Of a DNA stretch of 64,000 bases, positions 11,535 through 23,005 are shown in pieces. This DNA comes from Botryotinia globosa (taxonomy: Eukaryota > Ascomycota > Leotiomycetes > Helotiales > Sclerotiniaceae). A program made the position numbers and the translations under genes. Below the pieces are notes generated by a model, which saw only the letters and a program-made list of their open reading frames with translations, had not been told where the DNA came from and did not search any database. How positions within the stretch are numbered: position 1 is the first letter of the stretch; every line of letters begins with the position of its first letter. Where the stretch lies: positions 496,001 to 560,000 of the forward strand of contig RCSZ01000006.1 of NCBI GenBank assembly GCA_014898425.1. Direction: 5' to 3'.

Positions 11535-12064
11535 CATGGAAAACATTGAAAGAATATGAGTCTTTTCTTGAAGGAGCGAGGATACTTTATTTTTAGTTTC
11601 GTGTGGTTTCGTTGGTGAAAACATCGAGATTGCTTTGCCAGGTAATAATTGATAGAACCGGAAGCGAAAGGGGTTAATAACAATTGAGAACTGGATCAGT
11701 AACTACAGACTGTAGCAGACTATAGGACAACACCATATTACATACATGCATACATACATACATATATTGATTTTTCAATTCGTTGTTGGTATTTGCCAAA
11801 TCAAGCATATATCGAGTGTTTTCCATCTCCGATGCCGTGAGATAAACCGCTCTTAACCGAGGCAAGTGAGAAGGATTTTGTAGATCCGTGGGGAAGGTGG
11901 TATGGTCAAAGACCTGTGGAATGCGGGAATGCCTAGGTACAGTACGGGTAAAGAACATCCAGCAATCTCATTATTTCCAAACTAAATTCTTGTGCCTTTT
12001 GATTTCTTGATGTGAAAAGTTTTCTTGTCCTCATTGATTGATAGAAAAGCAAAGAGAGAAAACA
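11535..12064. other. Intergenic region upstream of methylcitrate dehydratase
   Basis: No gene supported. It has a short CATA-type repeat near 11740-11765. Confidence 0.5.
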
Positions 12065-13827
12065 ATGTCGACAATTAATCGTAGTGTTCGTACTGCATCA
12101 AGAACTCTTCGACTACCAGCCCAATCACGACACTTCAGAATCCCACTTTCTCTGCGAAGTCGTGCAAACTTCGGAGCTTCAACAAGAACAACACCATCGC
12201 TCAAACAATTCTCCACCATGTCTCCTTTGCAATCTGGGGCCCCGCCACCACCCCAAGCTCGAGAGTACGATCCTGAGATTAAGGATATCGCCAGCTATGT
12301 TCATAACACCCCAATTGAGTCTGATCTTGCTGTGAGTTTTACCAAAGAACAACAAGATTGATTGACCCGCTAAGTGATTTTGACAGTTCGACACAGCTCG
12401 ATTTGTTTTCCTCGACACTCTAGGCTGCGGTCTCGAAGGTTTACGGTTCAAAGAATGTACAAAATTGTTGGGTCCAATCGTTGAAGGAACTATTGTTCCT
12501 AATGGCACAAAGGTCCCAGGTACACCTTTTCAGCTCGATCCTGTAAATGGTGCATTCAATATTGGTGCCATGATTAGATGGCTCGATTACAATGATTGCT
12601 GGCTGGCTGCAGAATGGGGTCATCCTTCCGACAACTTGGGTGCAATTCTCGCAGTGGCAGATTGGATTTCGCGAACAAACAGAGCTGGTGGAAATCTCGG
12701 CAATGGCAAAGTCATTACCATTAAAGAGGTTTTGGAAGCTATGATTAAGGCACATGAGATTCAAGGTTGTCTGGCACTCTTGAACTCTTACAACAAGGTC
12801 GGTCTGGATCATGTTGTACTTGTCAAGGTTGCTAGTGCCGCTGTAGTTTCCAAATTGTTGGGATTGAGCGAGAAGCAAACAGCAGATGCAGTCTCACAAG
12901 CTTGGGTTGATGGACAGAGTTTAAGAACATACAGACACTCTCCAAACACCATGTCAAGAAAGTCTTGGGCTGCTGGTGATGCTTGTCAACGTGCCGTAAA
13001 CTTAGTCTTGAAGGTAATGAAGGGCGAGCCTGGTGTTCCCACAGTCTTGTCTGCTCCAGTCTGGGGTTTCTACGATGTTCTCTTCAAGGGTAACAAGTTT
13101 GAATTCCAACGTCCATATGGCAGCTATGTCATGGAGAACGTTTTATTCAAGGTTTCTTATCCAGGTATGTCATCCACACATTCTATTATAATTTATCAAC
13201 TAACCTTTTTCAGCTGAGTTCCACTCTCAAACCGCCATTGAGGCCGCAAAACGTATTCGTCAACAATTGGTAGACCAAGGGAAATCTGCCGCTGATATCA
13301 AGGAGATCACCTGCCGAACACACGAAGCTTGCATCCGTATCATCGACAAACAATTCAAGCCTATGGACAACTTTGCCGATCGTGATCACTGCATCCAATA
13401 TATGACTGCAGTCATGCTCGTTTTTGGACGTCTTGAAGCTACAGATTATACCGATGGCGGAGAGGCTGCTACTTCTCCGTTGGTTGAATCGCTCAGACAA
13501 AAGATTGCTTGTGTCGAAGATCCACAATTCACCAAGGATTATCACAATGAGAACATGCGAACCATTCCAAATGCTTTGACCGTCACATTGAACGACGGAC
13601 AAGTTTTGGAAGAGGTTGTCGTTGATGCTCCATTAGGTCACAGATTGAGAAGAGAAGAAGCCAAACCAGAAATTTTGGCCAAATACAAGAGACATTTGGG
13701 ACCACATTACAGTGAAGCTAAGGTCAAGGAGCTGGTTGACTTGGGCAATGATTCTAAGAGACTGGAGGCAATGGCAGTGGATGAGTATGTTGACTTGTAC
13801 GTAAGCAAGGACAGCAAGTTTGTTTAG
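12065..13827 (+). CDS. 2-methylcitrate dehydratase (PrpD family), mitochondrial
   Basis: Three exons, 12065-12331, 12387-13164 and 13214-13827, encode 552 aa. The body matches the MmgE/PrpD family end to end: [94 protein letters not shown] and a C-terminal DRDHCIQYM region. It converts 2-methylcitrate to 2-methyl-cis-aconitate in the methylcitrate cycle that detoxifies propionyl-CoA. The first ~50 residues are rich in Arg, Ser and Thr with almost no acids, a typical mitochondrial presequence. Both introns are ordinary (55 and 49 bp). The start ATG follows an in-frame non-ATG extension. Cis-aconitate decarboxylase belongs to the same superfamily, but the conserved blocks favour PrpD. Confidence 0.93.
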
Positions 13828-14662
13828 ATTGATAAATTAGATGAATACCATATTTTTGTTGATTGAGTTCAACTTCGCAGTTACCACTTCCGGTCTATCA
13901 GATGTGTTGATTTGTCATGAAATTAGTGGTGTGCCTTATCACATATAAGTTGCTCATCAATTCTGGGAACCGGATTGGATTGAAGTGTGAAGGGAAAGGA
14001 GAACTTGTTAATGATTACATGCTCGGTTTTCTAGTCTGGGTTGTAAATCATGAGCCTCTCTGGGGTTTGTTAGGTTCTCCAGCTGGGAGATGCAGACCTC
14101 GGGCGTTCATTTTGTGGCTAAGAGGGTTGTTTTACTCGCCACTCCTGCTCGGGCGGGTATTGACGGATGGATGGAGATATTGTGGTAAAGTCACGTGACG
14201 TGGGAGATCATACTTCCACCTCTGTGATACCTCACGTCGCAGACGATTTCAGTCTTTTGACATATGAGATCAAAGATAAACCTTCAGTTGACGGGATGTA
14301 GTATGGTCAGCGAGAGTCTCATCTAACTATTTACTTACATCATGTACCGGCATTGCATTCGCTTTGTGATTTGACTTCCAACTCCCAGCATAGAGTTGTG
14401 TGGGTGTCGAATGGATCAATTGCACAGAATGATATATTGTATCAGACAATGATGTTGAAATTCAGCGATATCAGACGACTGTCCTTGCTGAAACGTTCTA
14501 TGCCGATGATCATATTATCACGCGGGTATGATCGACGCAGGGGTAGTCTGTGGATATGCTCATCCCACTTTAAGATGTGATGAGTTCCGCGAAATAGCTT
14601 CATGTTCGAAGAACTGTTCATCTCTCTTATCTTTTTCTAGATATACCGAACATTCTATCATT
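13828..14662. other. Intergenic, promoter of calmodulin-like gene
   Basis: No gene supported; small ORFs here have no recognisable features. A TCACGTGA palindrome is listed separately. Confidence 0.5.
14191..14198. promoter_or_regulatory. TCACGTGA palindrome (CACGTG box)
   Basis: An 8-bp palindrome with the CACGTG core bound by fungal bHLH factors (Cbf1/Pho4 type), about 465 bp upstream of the calmodulin-like start. Function is inferred. Confidence 0.3.
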
Positions 14663-15491
14663 ATGGTGTGTAGAAATAGCCGTGTTCACTATTCCTGCTG
14701 ATTTGATATAACTAGGCCAAACCACTGTCAGACGAAGAAGTTACTATTCTCAAAGAAGCATTCAATGCATATGTACGTGTTTGTTTGCGAAGAGACATTA
14801 GCATTGTGGATATTTTTACTAATACGATCAATAGGACACAGATAAAGGGGGCAAGTTGTGTGAGACCACCTACAGTGCTTTCAGGGCTGATGAGTTTTCG
14901 CAGGCAACATTACCGTGGAGGAATTTGGCCGTGTGATGGAACAGTCGGGACAAAATCCAAGCGAGGAAGAACTTGCACAAATCATTAAGGAAGTTGACCT
15001 CGATGGCGATGGTACCATAAATTTTGATGGTATGATACCGTGAATCTGTTGCAGGAAGATGGGGACATCCACTAAACGCATGCAGAATTCATTGCCATGA
15101 TGACAGGCCGAACGAGGCAAAAGCCGGATGATTCAAAGCCCAGTGAAAATGATTTGAAAGCAGAGTTGACTCCGATCCCTGTTTCGAGCGTGGAAGATCC
15201 AGAGGAGGAGTGGAAATCTGCGTGGAAGGAACATGATCATTCTTTGAAAGGGTCAATCACCGCAGCGCAACTGAGACAGGTTCTGGGAAATCTGGGAGAA
15301 ACGATCAGTGATGCAGAGATTGACAACGTTATAATGAAGTCAGTAGATGCGGAGGATAAAATTAGTTGTAGGTATCTCAACAGTTCTATGCAGCAAAGCA
15401 TTCATCAAGAGTGGGAAATGTGCTAACCTGACTTCAACTAGATGCGGAATTTGTCGAGTTTATGAAAGGGAGATCTACCTCGGGAATATGA
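14663..15491 (+). CDS. Calmodulin-like EF-hand protein
   Basis: Six exons: 14663-14665 (ATG only), 14716-14772, 14835-14850 (16 nt), 14904-15029, 15086-15367 and 15442-15491, giving 177 aa. The start-codon-only first exon is a known calmodulin gene architecture in fungi. EF-hand 1 has loop DTDKGGNITVEE, completed across a GC-AG intron. EF-hand 2 has a canonical loop [14 protein letters not shown]-hand 3 ([12 protein letters not shown]) lacks the final Glu. EF-hand 4 ([12 protein letters not shown]) lacks the first Asp. The linker between lobes has an extra ~25-residue polar, acidic insert. The N-lobe should therefore bind calcium while the C-lobe is weak or structural. It is a calmodulin paralogue, not calmodulin itself; partners are unknown. 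Confidence 0.87.
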
Positions 15492-15974
15492 CAGTAACGA
15501 GGGTGTGTACCTATAGCTATAGTAGATGCAGATCACTTAATTCATTTCTGTGCTACCTGTTACTGCCTGCTCAGTTTCTACCCAGCTTCTATAGATGATA
15601 GTGAATATCAAGGGTTCAGCTTTCCTTCATTTGGCTCGAAATCGTAAGGCTACTAACAATTTAGACTTCAACTTCTAATCTCATCATGTACCTCACATAC
15701 TCTCCAAGTCAAGACATAAAATAATGGTCTTGGCGCTCAAAATTAAAAGACTTCAAATCGAACTTCAATCAACATTTGTGTCTTTCTTAACTATTTGCGT
15801 GCGTTTTTGCACGACTTTCATGGAGATATAAAATCTCCCAAGGAACGAAACAAGACAGAAAACAGCGTGGAGCAGGTTTTTGCGCCATCATATCACGATT
15901 TTCGAACACTATCTTCGACTTCTTTTTTCCCCTCACCTAATTGCAGAGCGCCGTCTATACGATCAACTACGGTC
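15492..15974. other. Intergenic, 5' leader of 2EXR gene
   Basis: Nothing recognised. The open frame upstream of 15975 has no ATG and is probably 5' leader. Confidence 0.5.
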
Positions 15975-17045
15975 ATGCCGGTCAAAACTGATTTCCAGCG
16001 CTTCCCAAAACTCCCTGCAGAGTTACGCCTTCGAATATGGAAATTTGCTCTGCCAGATTCCCGTATTGTACTCTTACAAGCCGACAACCGTTTTATCGAA
16101 TTCAGAGAGCCAAAGCCTAAGGAGAAACACCTGCTGCCATTCTACAATACAAACAGCCGTCCCTGGTATCGCCACGTCTCGACATTAAAATCTGGACATC
16201 GAGTACCAGCAATGCTATGGACTTGCATTGAATCTCGACGGGTTGCGCTCAAGTATTATAAAATCATGTTTTCTATCCTCGACGATGGCTACTCTGGGTT
16301 CGCTCGAACCTATTTTGATTGTTCTGTGGACATACTCTATCTCAATGCGAAGACGTTTGAGACCCCCCTTGAGGATCCAGTCGACCACCAGACCCAATTT
16401 CAAAATGGTCTCAAAAGTATGGACAGGGCTCAGCTTGCTAGAGTGCAGAACTTGTGCATCACCTCTGAAGGTTTGAACGGGCGGGGCTTTCTGGCCTCAA
16501 TCCTCTCCCATTTTCCAAGATTGGTCAACCTTCACATCGTGGTAAACCATTATCACCTGAACAAGTGTTACTCCAGCTCTAGGACGTGCAATGGAATATT
16601 CTGCTTAGAGAAAAACTTTGCGCCTGAACAGCATGCCGATCTCATTTTCACAGAAGGCCATGTTGATTTGATTCGCAACCTCAACCAATATCGTATCAAC
16701 AAGACGTTTCCCGAGCTTCATCCTCGAATGAGACACTTTCGTCAGCCTGCCGAGATTGAAAAACTATCTATCGACGAAGAAAAACTCGAGAATGAAATGA
16801 GATCATCCTCGAAGCATTTCACACTTCCTAATATTCAATTTCAAAGTGTTATGACAAGGGGCTTAGCGGCAATTGAAAAGCAGCAGTGGAAGGAATACCT
16901 GGCGGATATACTTGAGGCTCGAAGGAAGAAAATAGAGGAAGATCGCGCGGCATACGCTGAACTTCGACAGACGCGCTTATCGCACCTCACTCTGAGCTTT
17001 TTTAAGCCGTTACACAGTGCTCTCGGTTTTGTTTTCAGTCATTGA
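15975..17045 (+). CDS. 2EXR-domain protein
   Basis: A single exon of 356 aa. The N-terminus FQRFPKLPAELRLRIWKFAL is the start of the 2EXR domain, a fungus-specific F-box-like fold, and MLWTCIESRRVALKYY is its second conserved block (the W-x-C-x-E-S-R segment). The C-terminal half is Lys/Arg/Glu-rich and probably helical. 2EXR proteins are abundant in filamentous ascomycetes. By analogy with F-box proteins they may be adaptors, but none of the sequence here proves that. The first ATG in the frame is at 15975; the extension before it lacks an ATG. Confidence 0.8.
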   Translation: MPVKTDFQRFPKLPAELRLRIWKFALPDSRIVLLQADNRFIEFREPKPKEKHLLPFYNTNSRPWYRHVSTLKSGHRVPAMLWTCIESRRVALKYYKIMFSILDDGYSGFARTYFDCSVDILYLNAKTFETPLEDPVDHQTQFQNGLKSMDRAQLARVQNLCITSEGLNGRGFLASILSHFPRLVNLHIVVNHYHLNKCYSSSRTCNGIFCLEKNFAPEQHADLIFTEGHVDLIRNLNQYRINKTFPELHPRMRHFRQPAEIEKLSIDEEKLENEMRSSSKHFTLPNIQFQSVMTRGLAAIEKQQWKEYLADILEARRKKIEEDRAAYAELRQTRLSHLTLSFFKPLHSALGFVFSH

Positions 17046-17989
17046 ACCGGGAAGTTGGATATTCTTGGTCACATCAAGTTTTGCGTTACCTCACAAAATC
17101 TCGTACTTTCGGTTGTTAGCTTTTCGGTACATGAACAGACACGTCTTCGGATGAACATGTTTCTAAGGTGGTCTGATATTCGAAAATGACAACAACAAAG
17201 CGGAGTTTACCATGGAGTTCATGTGTCTCTTGAGTCCAGCTGTAGTAAAGTGGATGTCAACTTGGCGGGGGCTTGGCACAGAGAGGAGTATCATTCCGGA
17301 CTTGATACACGCGTTCGTAGAGTTATCTAGGCTTGTGTCACTGCATTCGTAGGAGATTTAGATTGCTATTGCGGGAATTACAGAATTGAGAATAATAAAA
17401 CGATGTAATTATTTCCTGGAAAACTAAGCCTGACGCAACATGATTTTTGTAAGATCTATTGCTCGCAACCGTGCTTTCCTCCATGCTTTCCTCCGTGCTT
17501 GAGACTCGGCTGTTTTTCGCCTCAGTCACCTGTTAGCGTGGAAGGGTTCTGGTGACATTTTTCTTGCTTTGTAATGCCCAGAAATTCTTTACGACAACAG
17601 CTCAACAAATATGAAAGCGCCTTCGCTCAACTTTCCTGGTATCCCTGATGCCGTAACATGAGTCGATAATGGAGGAGAAAAACACATGTAGGTACTAAAA
17701 TTATTTCCTTTATTTCGATACAATTTGGAGTGATATCATTGATGGTAACCCTGTTTCGAGAGAAAAATATTAGAAAAGTCCGTATCTAGAACGATAAGTA
17801 ATCAAGGGGTCATACTTTTCTTCCTGGTCCAATGTATGCATCTTCAGACTATCAAAATGAAGCTTACACTTCCACTGCTTAAGATTCTAGAATCTGTCGG
17901 TTTCAAATTGGAGTGCAAAGGGACTGAAGCTTGTTGTACCCTGTCCTCCAGCCAACGAGGTTCGGTTCAATGGGAAAAGTGGTTCCATA
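17046..17989. other. Intergenic
   Basis: No gene supported. A short imperfect repeat of a TGCTTTCCTCC motif lies near 17468-17500. Confidence 0.5.
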
Positions 17990-18229
17990 TCAACCCTTGG
18001 TGAGATCTGTCGGCCAAGTTACAGTTTTCTTGGATTTCTGGTTTAAATCTCTAGAATTGGGAGATAAACTGGAATTCCGCGAGATATGAACACTTCTTTG
18101 GTCGTTGGAGGCCATATGAGATCCGGGTCCTTCATGCCGCGGTATTTCGAGAAGCGTCGCTTTCGAATCTCTTAGTGATAGAGGGACTGGCTTCAACATA
18201 TAGTCTGGATCTTTTGTTGCTTTCTGATA
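17990..18229 (-). other. Open 79-codon extension after the kinase stop codon
   Basis: Directly after the kinase TGA (18232-18230) the same frame stays open for 79 sense codons, to a stop ending at 17990. The encoded tail is polar and Ser/Arg-rich, with no known domain. It may be a former C-terminus cut off by the TGA, a readthrough tail, or chance. Confidence 0.35.
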
Positions 18230-20097
18230 TCAGTGCTTCATTTGTTGATGGAAATCGCTAGCTTTAACACGCTCATCTGCGTCAATGAGTAGAAGGTCAT
18301 TCATAATGAGTTTCAATAGATCATGGATAAGTTGGGAGCACCTCTCATGCTGATGCAATTGCTCAACCCATAGTATGACTCCGGCTCGGATGGTAGCCCC
18401 CAAAGAACTATTTGATTCTCGTGGGATGGTGAAGAAATTGTCATCGTCAATGTCATTGAGTCCTGCACTATTGCCTCTCCAATCCGCAAACTCTTCTATA
18501 CCAGCACTACCTTTCACAAGCCATGTAATGAATTCGAGCCACACACATCCACAACTCCAAATATCATAAGCTCGAGACACCGGGCGGCGAAGCTTACATT
18601 CAGGAGGCTCATAGGTTGGGGATGAGAGTATTCCAGAAGGCCTTGTTCCTGATTTTGAATCTCTGCCATGAAATCTTCCGAGGCCAAAATCGGCCAGCTT
18701 TAAAACGCCTCGTGGATCTTCTGCCTCACCATGACGACCGAACTTTTCTTCGCCTGCACGTGCGCTTATTTCACCATCATCTTCCGTTTGCACACGGACA
18801 TTTGCCGCACCACCAACTTTCAGTGGAAATGCAACTTTAAACTCGTGCAGTCGTAACAATGCATTGGAGATTCTGTACATTTGTGTCAAGGCCCATATAA
18901 CTGTTCCGTGATCAAATTCGGGCAGTGAGCGTTGTTCCCAGGAAGATCTCAAGTTGCTCTCCGCATTTGGAAATATGAGATGATATTTCCCCTTTTGTCG
19001 AGAAGTGGCCGTTAATCGAATCAGGTGTGGATGTGGTGGCGATTTACTGCCGAGGATTTTTAGGACATCACGCTCCTTCTTAAACTCTATCTCATCGATT
19101 GAAAATATTGTTTTCACTGCTACTAATGGCTTCCTTGTCTACACCTCATTAGTACCTGTTTTCAATTAAAAATATCAGTCTTACCTTCTCGTGGTGGCTA
19201 GTCCAAAGCTCATGATGAGAAAAATGAATGTTCACGGGGAAAACCTCGCTGTATGCTCCCTGCTTGGTCTTCATTTCATCTTGATCATCGCCATCGAAGG
19301 GAAGAAAAGGCAGAACCTCCCTTGCGGCGAGTTCAAGTTCTGCTTTGTCCTTGAACACAGGTGCTATCATCCACCACTGTGTGTTGAAGAACTCTTCCAA
19401 CTCTTTATCCTTCCAATGATCAATATGCTTTACTCGCACCCCCGTTTTGAGAAAAAGACCACCGTTTTCTCGAGTCTCTGTTTCGGGGGAGAGAGCACCT
19501 CGAATGTACTTTAAAGGGAGATCCTTGTCCGCAATATTTTGTCTCGCAAGATGGCGTACATCCGCACCTCTTTCCATGTAAGCTAAGGTCGCGTATAATT
19601 TTCTTCCGTTATCGCGAGCCCACTGAGCATAATGTCTCGCTATATCAATTGGTATCGCGGCATCGCATCTGCGTATACCGTCTTCAATTGCATCGACGGT
19701 GAGTATTGATTCTTGGCGACATATCGGAATGAAAAATCGTCCCGACTGCAGAGAAGTTTCCTTTCGGCTACCACTCAATTTTTCTTGTAGTGAGACAATT
19801 TGACGTCCGCCTGGCTGTTTTCTTCCAGGAACTGGTCGTTCATCTGCGGATGGTCGGGGGCTAGGAATGTAACGGTTGATAGTCGCATTACTTGTGTTGC
19901 TCTAAGTAGCATCAGCGAGCTAGTCAGCTCTGGTCACCACAAGGACCTATCAGCTTTCTTACCGAGGGCTGGTCTTCGATATGCGACAAAGGTTTTTTTC
20001 CTTGCGCCTGATTCACCTTTTGCCGAGCGGCGGAAAAGCTTAATGTTGCAGCAAAGAAGTTTAATAGGTCCCATTGGGATATGCGAAGTTGTGGCGA
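18230..20097 (-). CDS. Protein kinase homologue lacking the catalytic loop (pseudokinase)
   Basis: Exons: open frame 20097-19963, 19901-19185 and 19138-18230, joined by introns of 61 and 46 bp, all in frame. No ATG is found in the first segment, so the true 5' end is unresolved. The kinase part has the VAVK lysine, a DFG motif in LKLADFGLGRFHGRDS, a PPE in place of APE (PTYEPPE), and DIWSCGCVWLEF of subdomain IX. Where relatives have the HxDLKPEN loop, the sequence goes from GRHGE straight to DPRGVLKLADFG. About ten residues, including the catalytic Asp, Lys and Asn, are absent, and no intron can hide them. It is therefore predicted to be catalytically dead. Residues 1-250 match the N-terminal helical region of a large fungal-specific kinase-like family whose role is unknown. 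Confidence 0.75.
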
Positions 20098-20913
20098 TTA
20101 CTTATGAACACATGTGCTTTCTTATAAGGCACGACTACATGGTTTTAAGTGGCACAAATCTTCATTTTGCAAGCTATATACCTCATTTAATCGGTCGAAA
20201 AGAGTTGAGGAAGGCAAAGTTGTCAGCCTCCACATACAACTCTCATGAGGCTCTAAGGGTCGCGCTTTGGGTCGCCAGCGCAGGCTCACTATGTCATTGG
20301 CGTTGATACAGCTAGATTTCACAAAGACCATCTTAAGCGAAAGCGCTATTGCATTTTTGGACTATTGTCAATCGCCCTCAAAATATGGTCGGGCCAACAA
20401 TGGAATATTCACTTACCTAATGAATATTCATTGCTCATGAAAAGGTGTCTACATACAGAGATTCCCGAATGTAAATGAAGTTCTATAGGGCATATTTGTC
20501 TGAAGGGCAGTCATTCATGATTGGGCTTTTTGTGGGGTGACGTAAAAAGTCGCGGATTGATGTGGCAGGTGCGCTTTCTTGTTAACCACGGTACGATAGT
20601 TGTCAAAGTCTAGGGATTAAAAGGAGACATTATCATGAGCACTTAAGGGCATATAATTGACTAACTAATATTATCATATAAATTTGTTTCATTAACCTAT
20701 CGTGGCCTCCACCAAGTATGATTTTCTCCTATTCAGAAGTGATTTTAGAGCTTTTAGTACCTTCGCATAACTTGATTGACCAGATTTCATTGTGATAAGA
20801 TGGACGATTTTGTTCAATAATGCAAGAGTGCCCCTCCCGATTCACACAGATCAAGAAATCCAACCCATCAGCGCCTTCTCGAACAGACCTTGCTATTTCG
20901 GCCCTCTTGATCT
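20098..20913. other. Intergenic / unresolved 5' part of kinase gene
   Basis: A minus-strand ORF at 20122-20331 could be a first kinase exon but could not be joined in frame. Nothing else recognised. Confidence 0.4.
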
Positions 20914-22008
20914 CTAATAGGCTTTCAATTTTCCTAGGATGAACGAGATTACAGGATGGACACCAGGGTTCTCGACGGTTTTCTTGACCTGCTCATTGAT
21001 GTTCTCTCGAAATTCGAAGTAGTGAAAACGGGAAAAGTAACACATAATTCTCTTCTCTTTTTCAAATTGTCCTTGAGGAAATCTCAGAAATGTCGATAAT
21101 GTAGACTTCGATTCCCATGCATCCATTGCAATTGACGTCCTACGAGAACAGCCTCCGAGTATCCGGTGAAGGAAATCAAGAAGACTATTATCCTGCTTTC
21201 TTGATAACAACATAGCTTTGTCGGTCCCAGACGGATGGCAACTCGTGATTGAGGAAATTCGATCGACAAAGTATTCAGACCAAGGCGTAACGGGGTTGTA
21301 GTAGCCAAATTGAACACCCGAGAGATCCAGACAGTACACATCTGCACAGTTTTGGGGTGTGACCTTGAAAACAGAGTGCACATAGTGGGCATGATCTTGC
21401 TCACCACCTGGGCCAACTATCAGAACTTCTCTCTTTGGGTTCTTCGATTCAACGTTCAGTTCCTCAATCTTCTGGGCCGCACCTGTTTTTTGATTAGTTC
21501 TTCTGGTCTTGTACTATGAGAGGGATGTATGTACTAACCTTGGAGGAAAATCTCAGTCACCTCTTGGATCCACGCAATAGCATCCTGACAGCCATATGTG
21601 CAAGTACAGCGTGCCTGTCTTCTTTGCCGGGGAGCAATTCGAAAGGAAACTCATGAGGCACATCCAAATTGGTTCTCACATCTGGATATCGACCTTCAAC
21701 CAAGTAAAGTTTCCCATCCTTATGCTCAACTTTCGCAATCTTGTTATTAAACATCTCTTGGCGAAAAGCTTAGAAGATTTCCTGAAGCGCCTCGCCAGCA
21801 CGATATAACAGCTTCTTGGTCTGATGAGCTTTGCAAGCAGACTTGTGAACTTTCCAGTGCTCCACTTGACTTTCTTTTCGCAATAATAGATGGTGACAAC
21901 AGTCTCCTCGCCGAGCGAAGAAGAACACCCAGTGCATTTCATATGGGCTGGAGCGCTGCAATGAGCACATTGGTTTTTCGTCGCGGAGTAAAGGGTTGTG
22001 GTCGACAT
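20914..22008 (-). pseudogene. MYND zinc-finger protein, broken by frameshifts and a nonsense codon
   Basis: The minus strand begins with ATG at 22008 and a MYND finger start (CAHCSAPAHMKCTGC). After YYCEK near 21871-21879 the homologous frame (SQVEHWKVHKSACK) continues only by a 1-nt shift. Eight conserved lines further, QEIF is followed by TAA at 21772-21770, after which the same frame continues with AFRQEMFNNKIAKVEHKDG. A third shift near 21594-21601 is needed to pass from HAVLA to YGCQDAIAWIQEVTEIFLQ. A normal 56-bp intron (21538-21483) and a long intact 3' exon follow, ending at 20914. The finger also has Ser where the last-but-one Cys is expected. Three independent lesions argue against a single sequencing error. 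An intact, different MYND gene lies at 45149-45933. Confidence 0.75.
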
Positions 22009-23005
22009 TTTGACTGACGATGACTCTATCAGAGGATGGGAACTAGTTTGGTTCGTCTAGGGGATGGTGGGTACAAGCAGACTTGCATAACTTACAATCT
22101 TTCTCGAAAAAGATTATCTACCTGGAAGGAAACCTGAAGATTGAGGGTTTAACTTAATAGAATTGGTCAGTCCTCTTAACCTTGCAGAGAAAGATAGGAC
22201 TCAAGTACTCACATCCAGTAATATAGAATTGATCAAGAGCGTAGTAAGATGATTCTCCGGTAAAGAAAGAAAAAAACAGACAGTTTTCCTCTTCTCTGCT
22301 GGAAGATTTGAAGCTTGGAAATTAAAGAACTAAGTTGGAGGAGAAGTGGAAGTACCTGTGGAAGAAAATAGAAACCGAGCTAAGCGAGGGAGCATAAAAA
22401 GCTAAGGATCTTCTAATTCACTATATTTCAGTGCATGAACCATTTAGTGAATTTTGAAGAATGAAACGGAGTTTCAATAGATAAATACTCGTAAATCATG
22501 TTTTCAATGTCCTCAAGCAGGTAAATCAAATCATGTATGCAAATACATGGTCGAGTAGGTATCATATAGACATTCGATTCAACTACGAGGAAGCGAATTC
22601 ATAATCACAGCAGTAATAATGATTTAATTGATAGTTCTATCTTTAGGAAAAAATCTGCACATCATAAGTTCTAACTTTACCGTCTTTCCTATCTCCTGTG
22701 GTATTGAAAATTCCAGTCACCACCTCCCTAGTCCAGCATACTGCCGATGCTCAGTTTCAAAACTTCCCTGTTCAAATCAGAAGAGATTCTTTCCCCAACA
22801 TTTTCATCACAGCCACGCCCTTGTCTAATCAGACATTCGAGATCATACATTCCATCTGCGATGGACTCAGTCATTGAGATGCCTAGCAGTACGGAGGCTA
22901 TTCGAGATTTTGGATCATGTAAGTGGACTTCTCCCTGGAAGATTCCATACCGAAGATAGCAATTTTTCTCGAGATACCTCTTCAAGTATACCTAGAACCA
23001 GGACT
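22009..23005. other. Intergenic between MYND pseudogene and RBR gene
   Basis: Holds the upstream region of the pseudogene and the 3' flank of the RBR gene. No further gene recognised. Confidence 0.5.

Noticed and set aside
11674..11958. 94-codon minus-strand ORF
   Set aside because: Its C-terminus is coded by a CATA simple repeat and no family was recognised.
13917..14198. 93-codon plus-strand ORF after the methylcitrate dehydratase
   Set aside because: Composition is not protein-like and there is no domain; it overlaps a likely promoter region.
18660..18780. Hidden exon carrying the missing kinase catalytic loop
   Set aside because: The sequence is continuous between GRHGE and GVLKLADFG with no room for an exon, so the loop is truly absent.
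20122..20331. Possible first exon of the kinase homologue (starts MVFVKSS)
   Set aside because: A GTATAT donor follows, but no acceptor joins it to the next segment without a stop. Left as unresolved.
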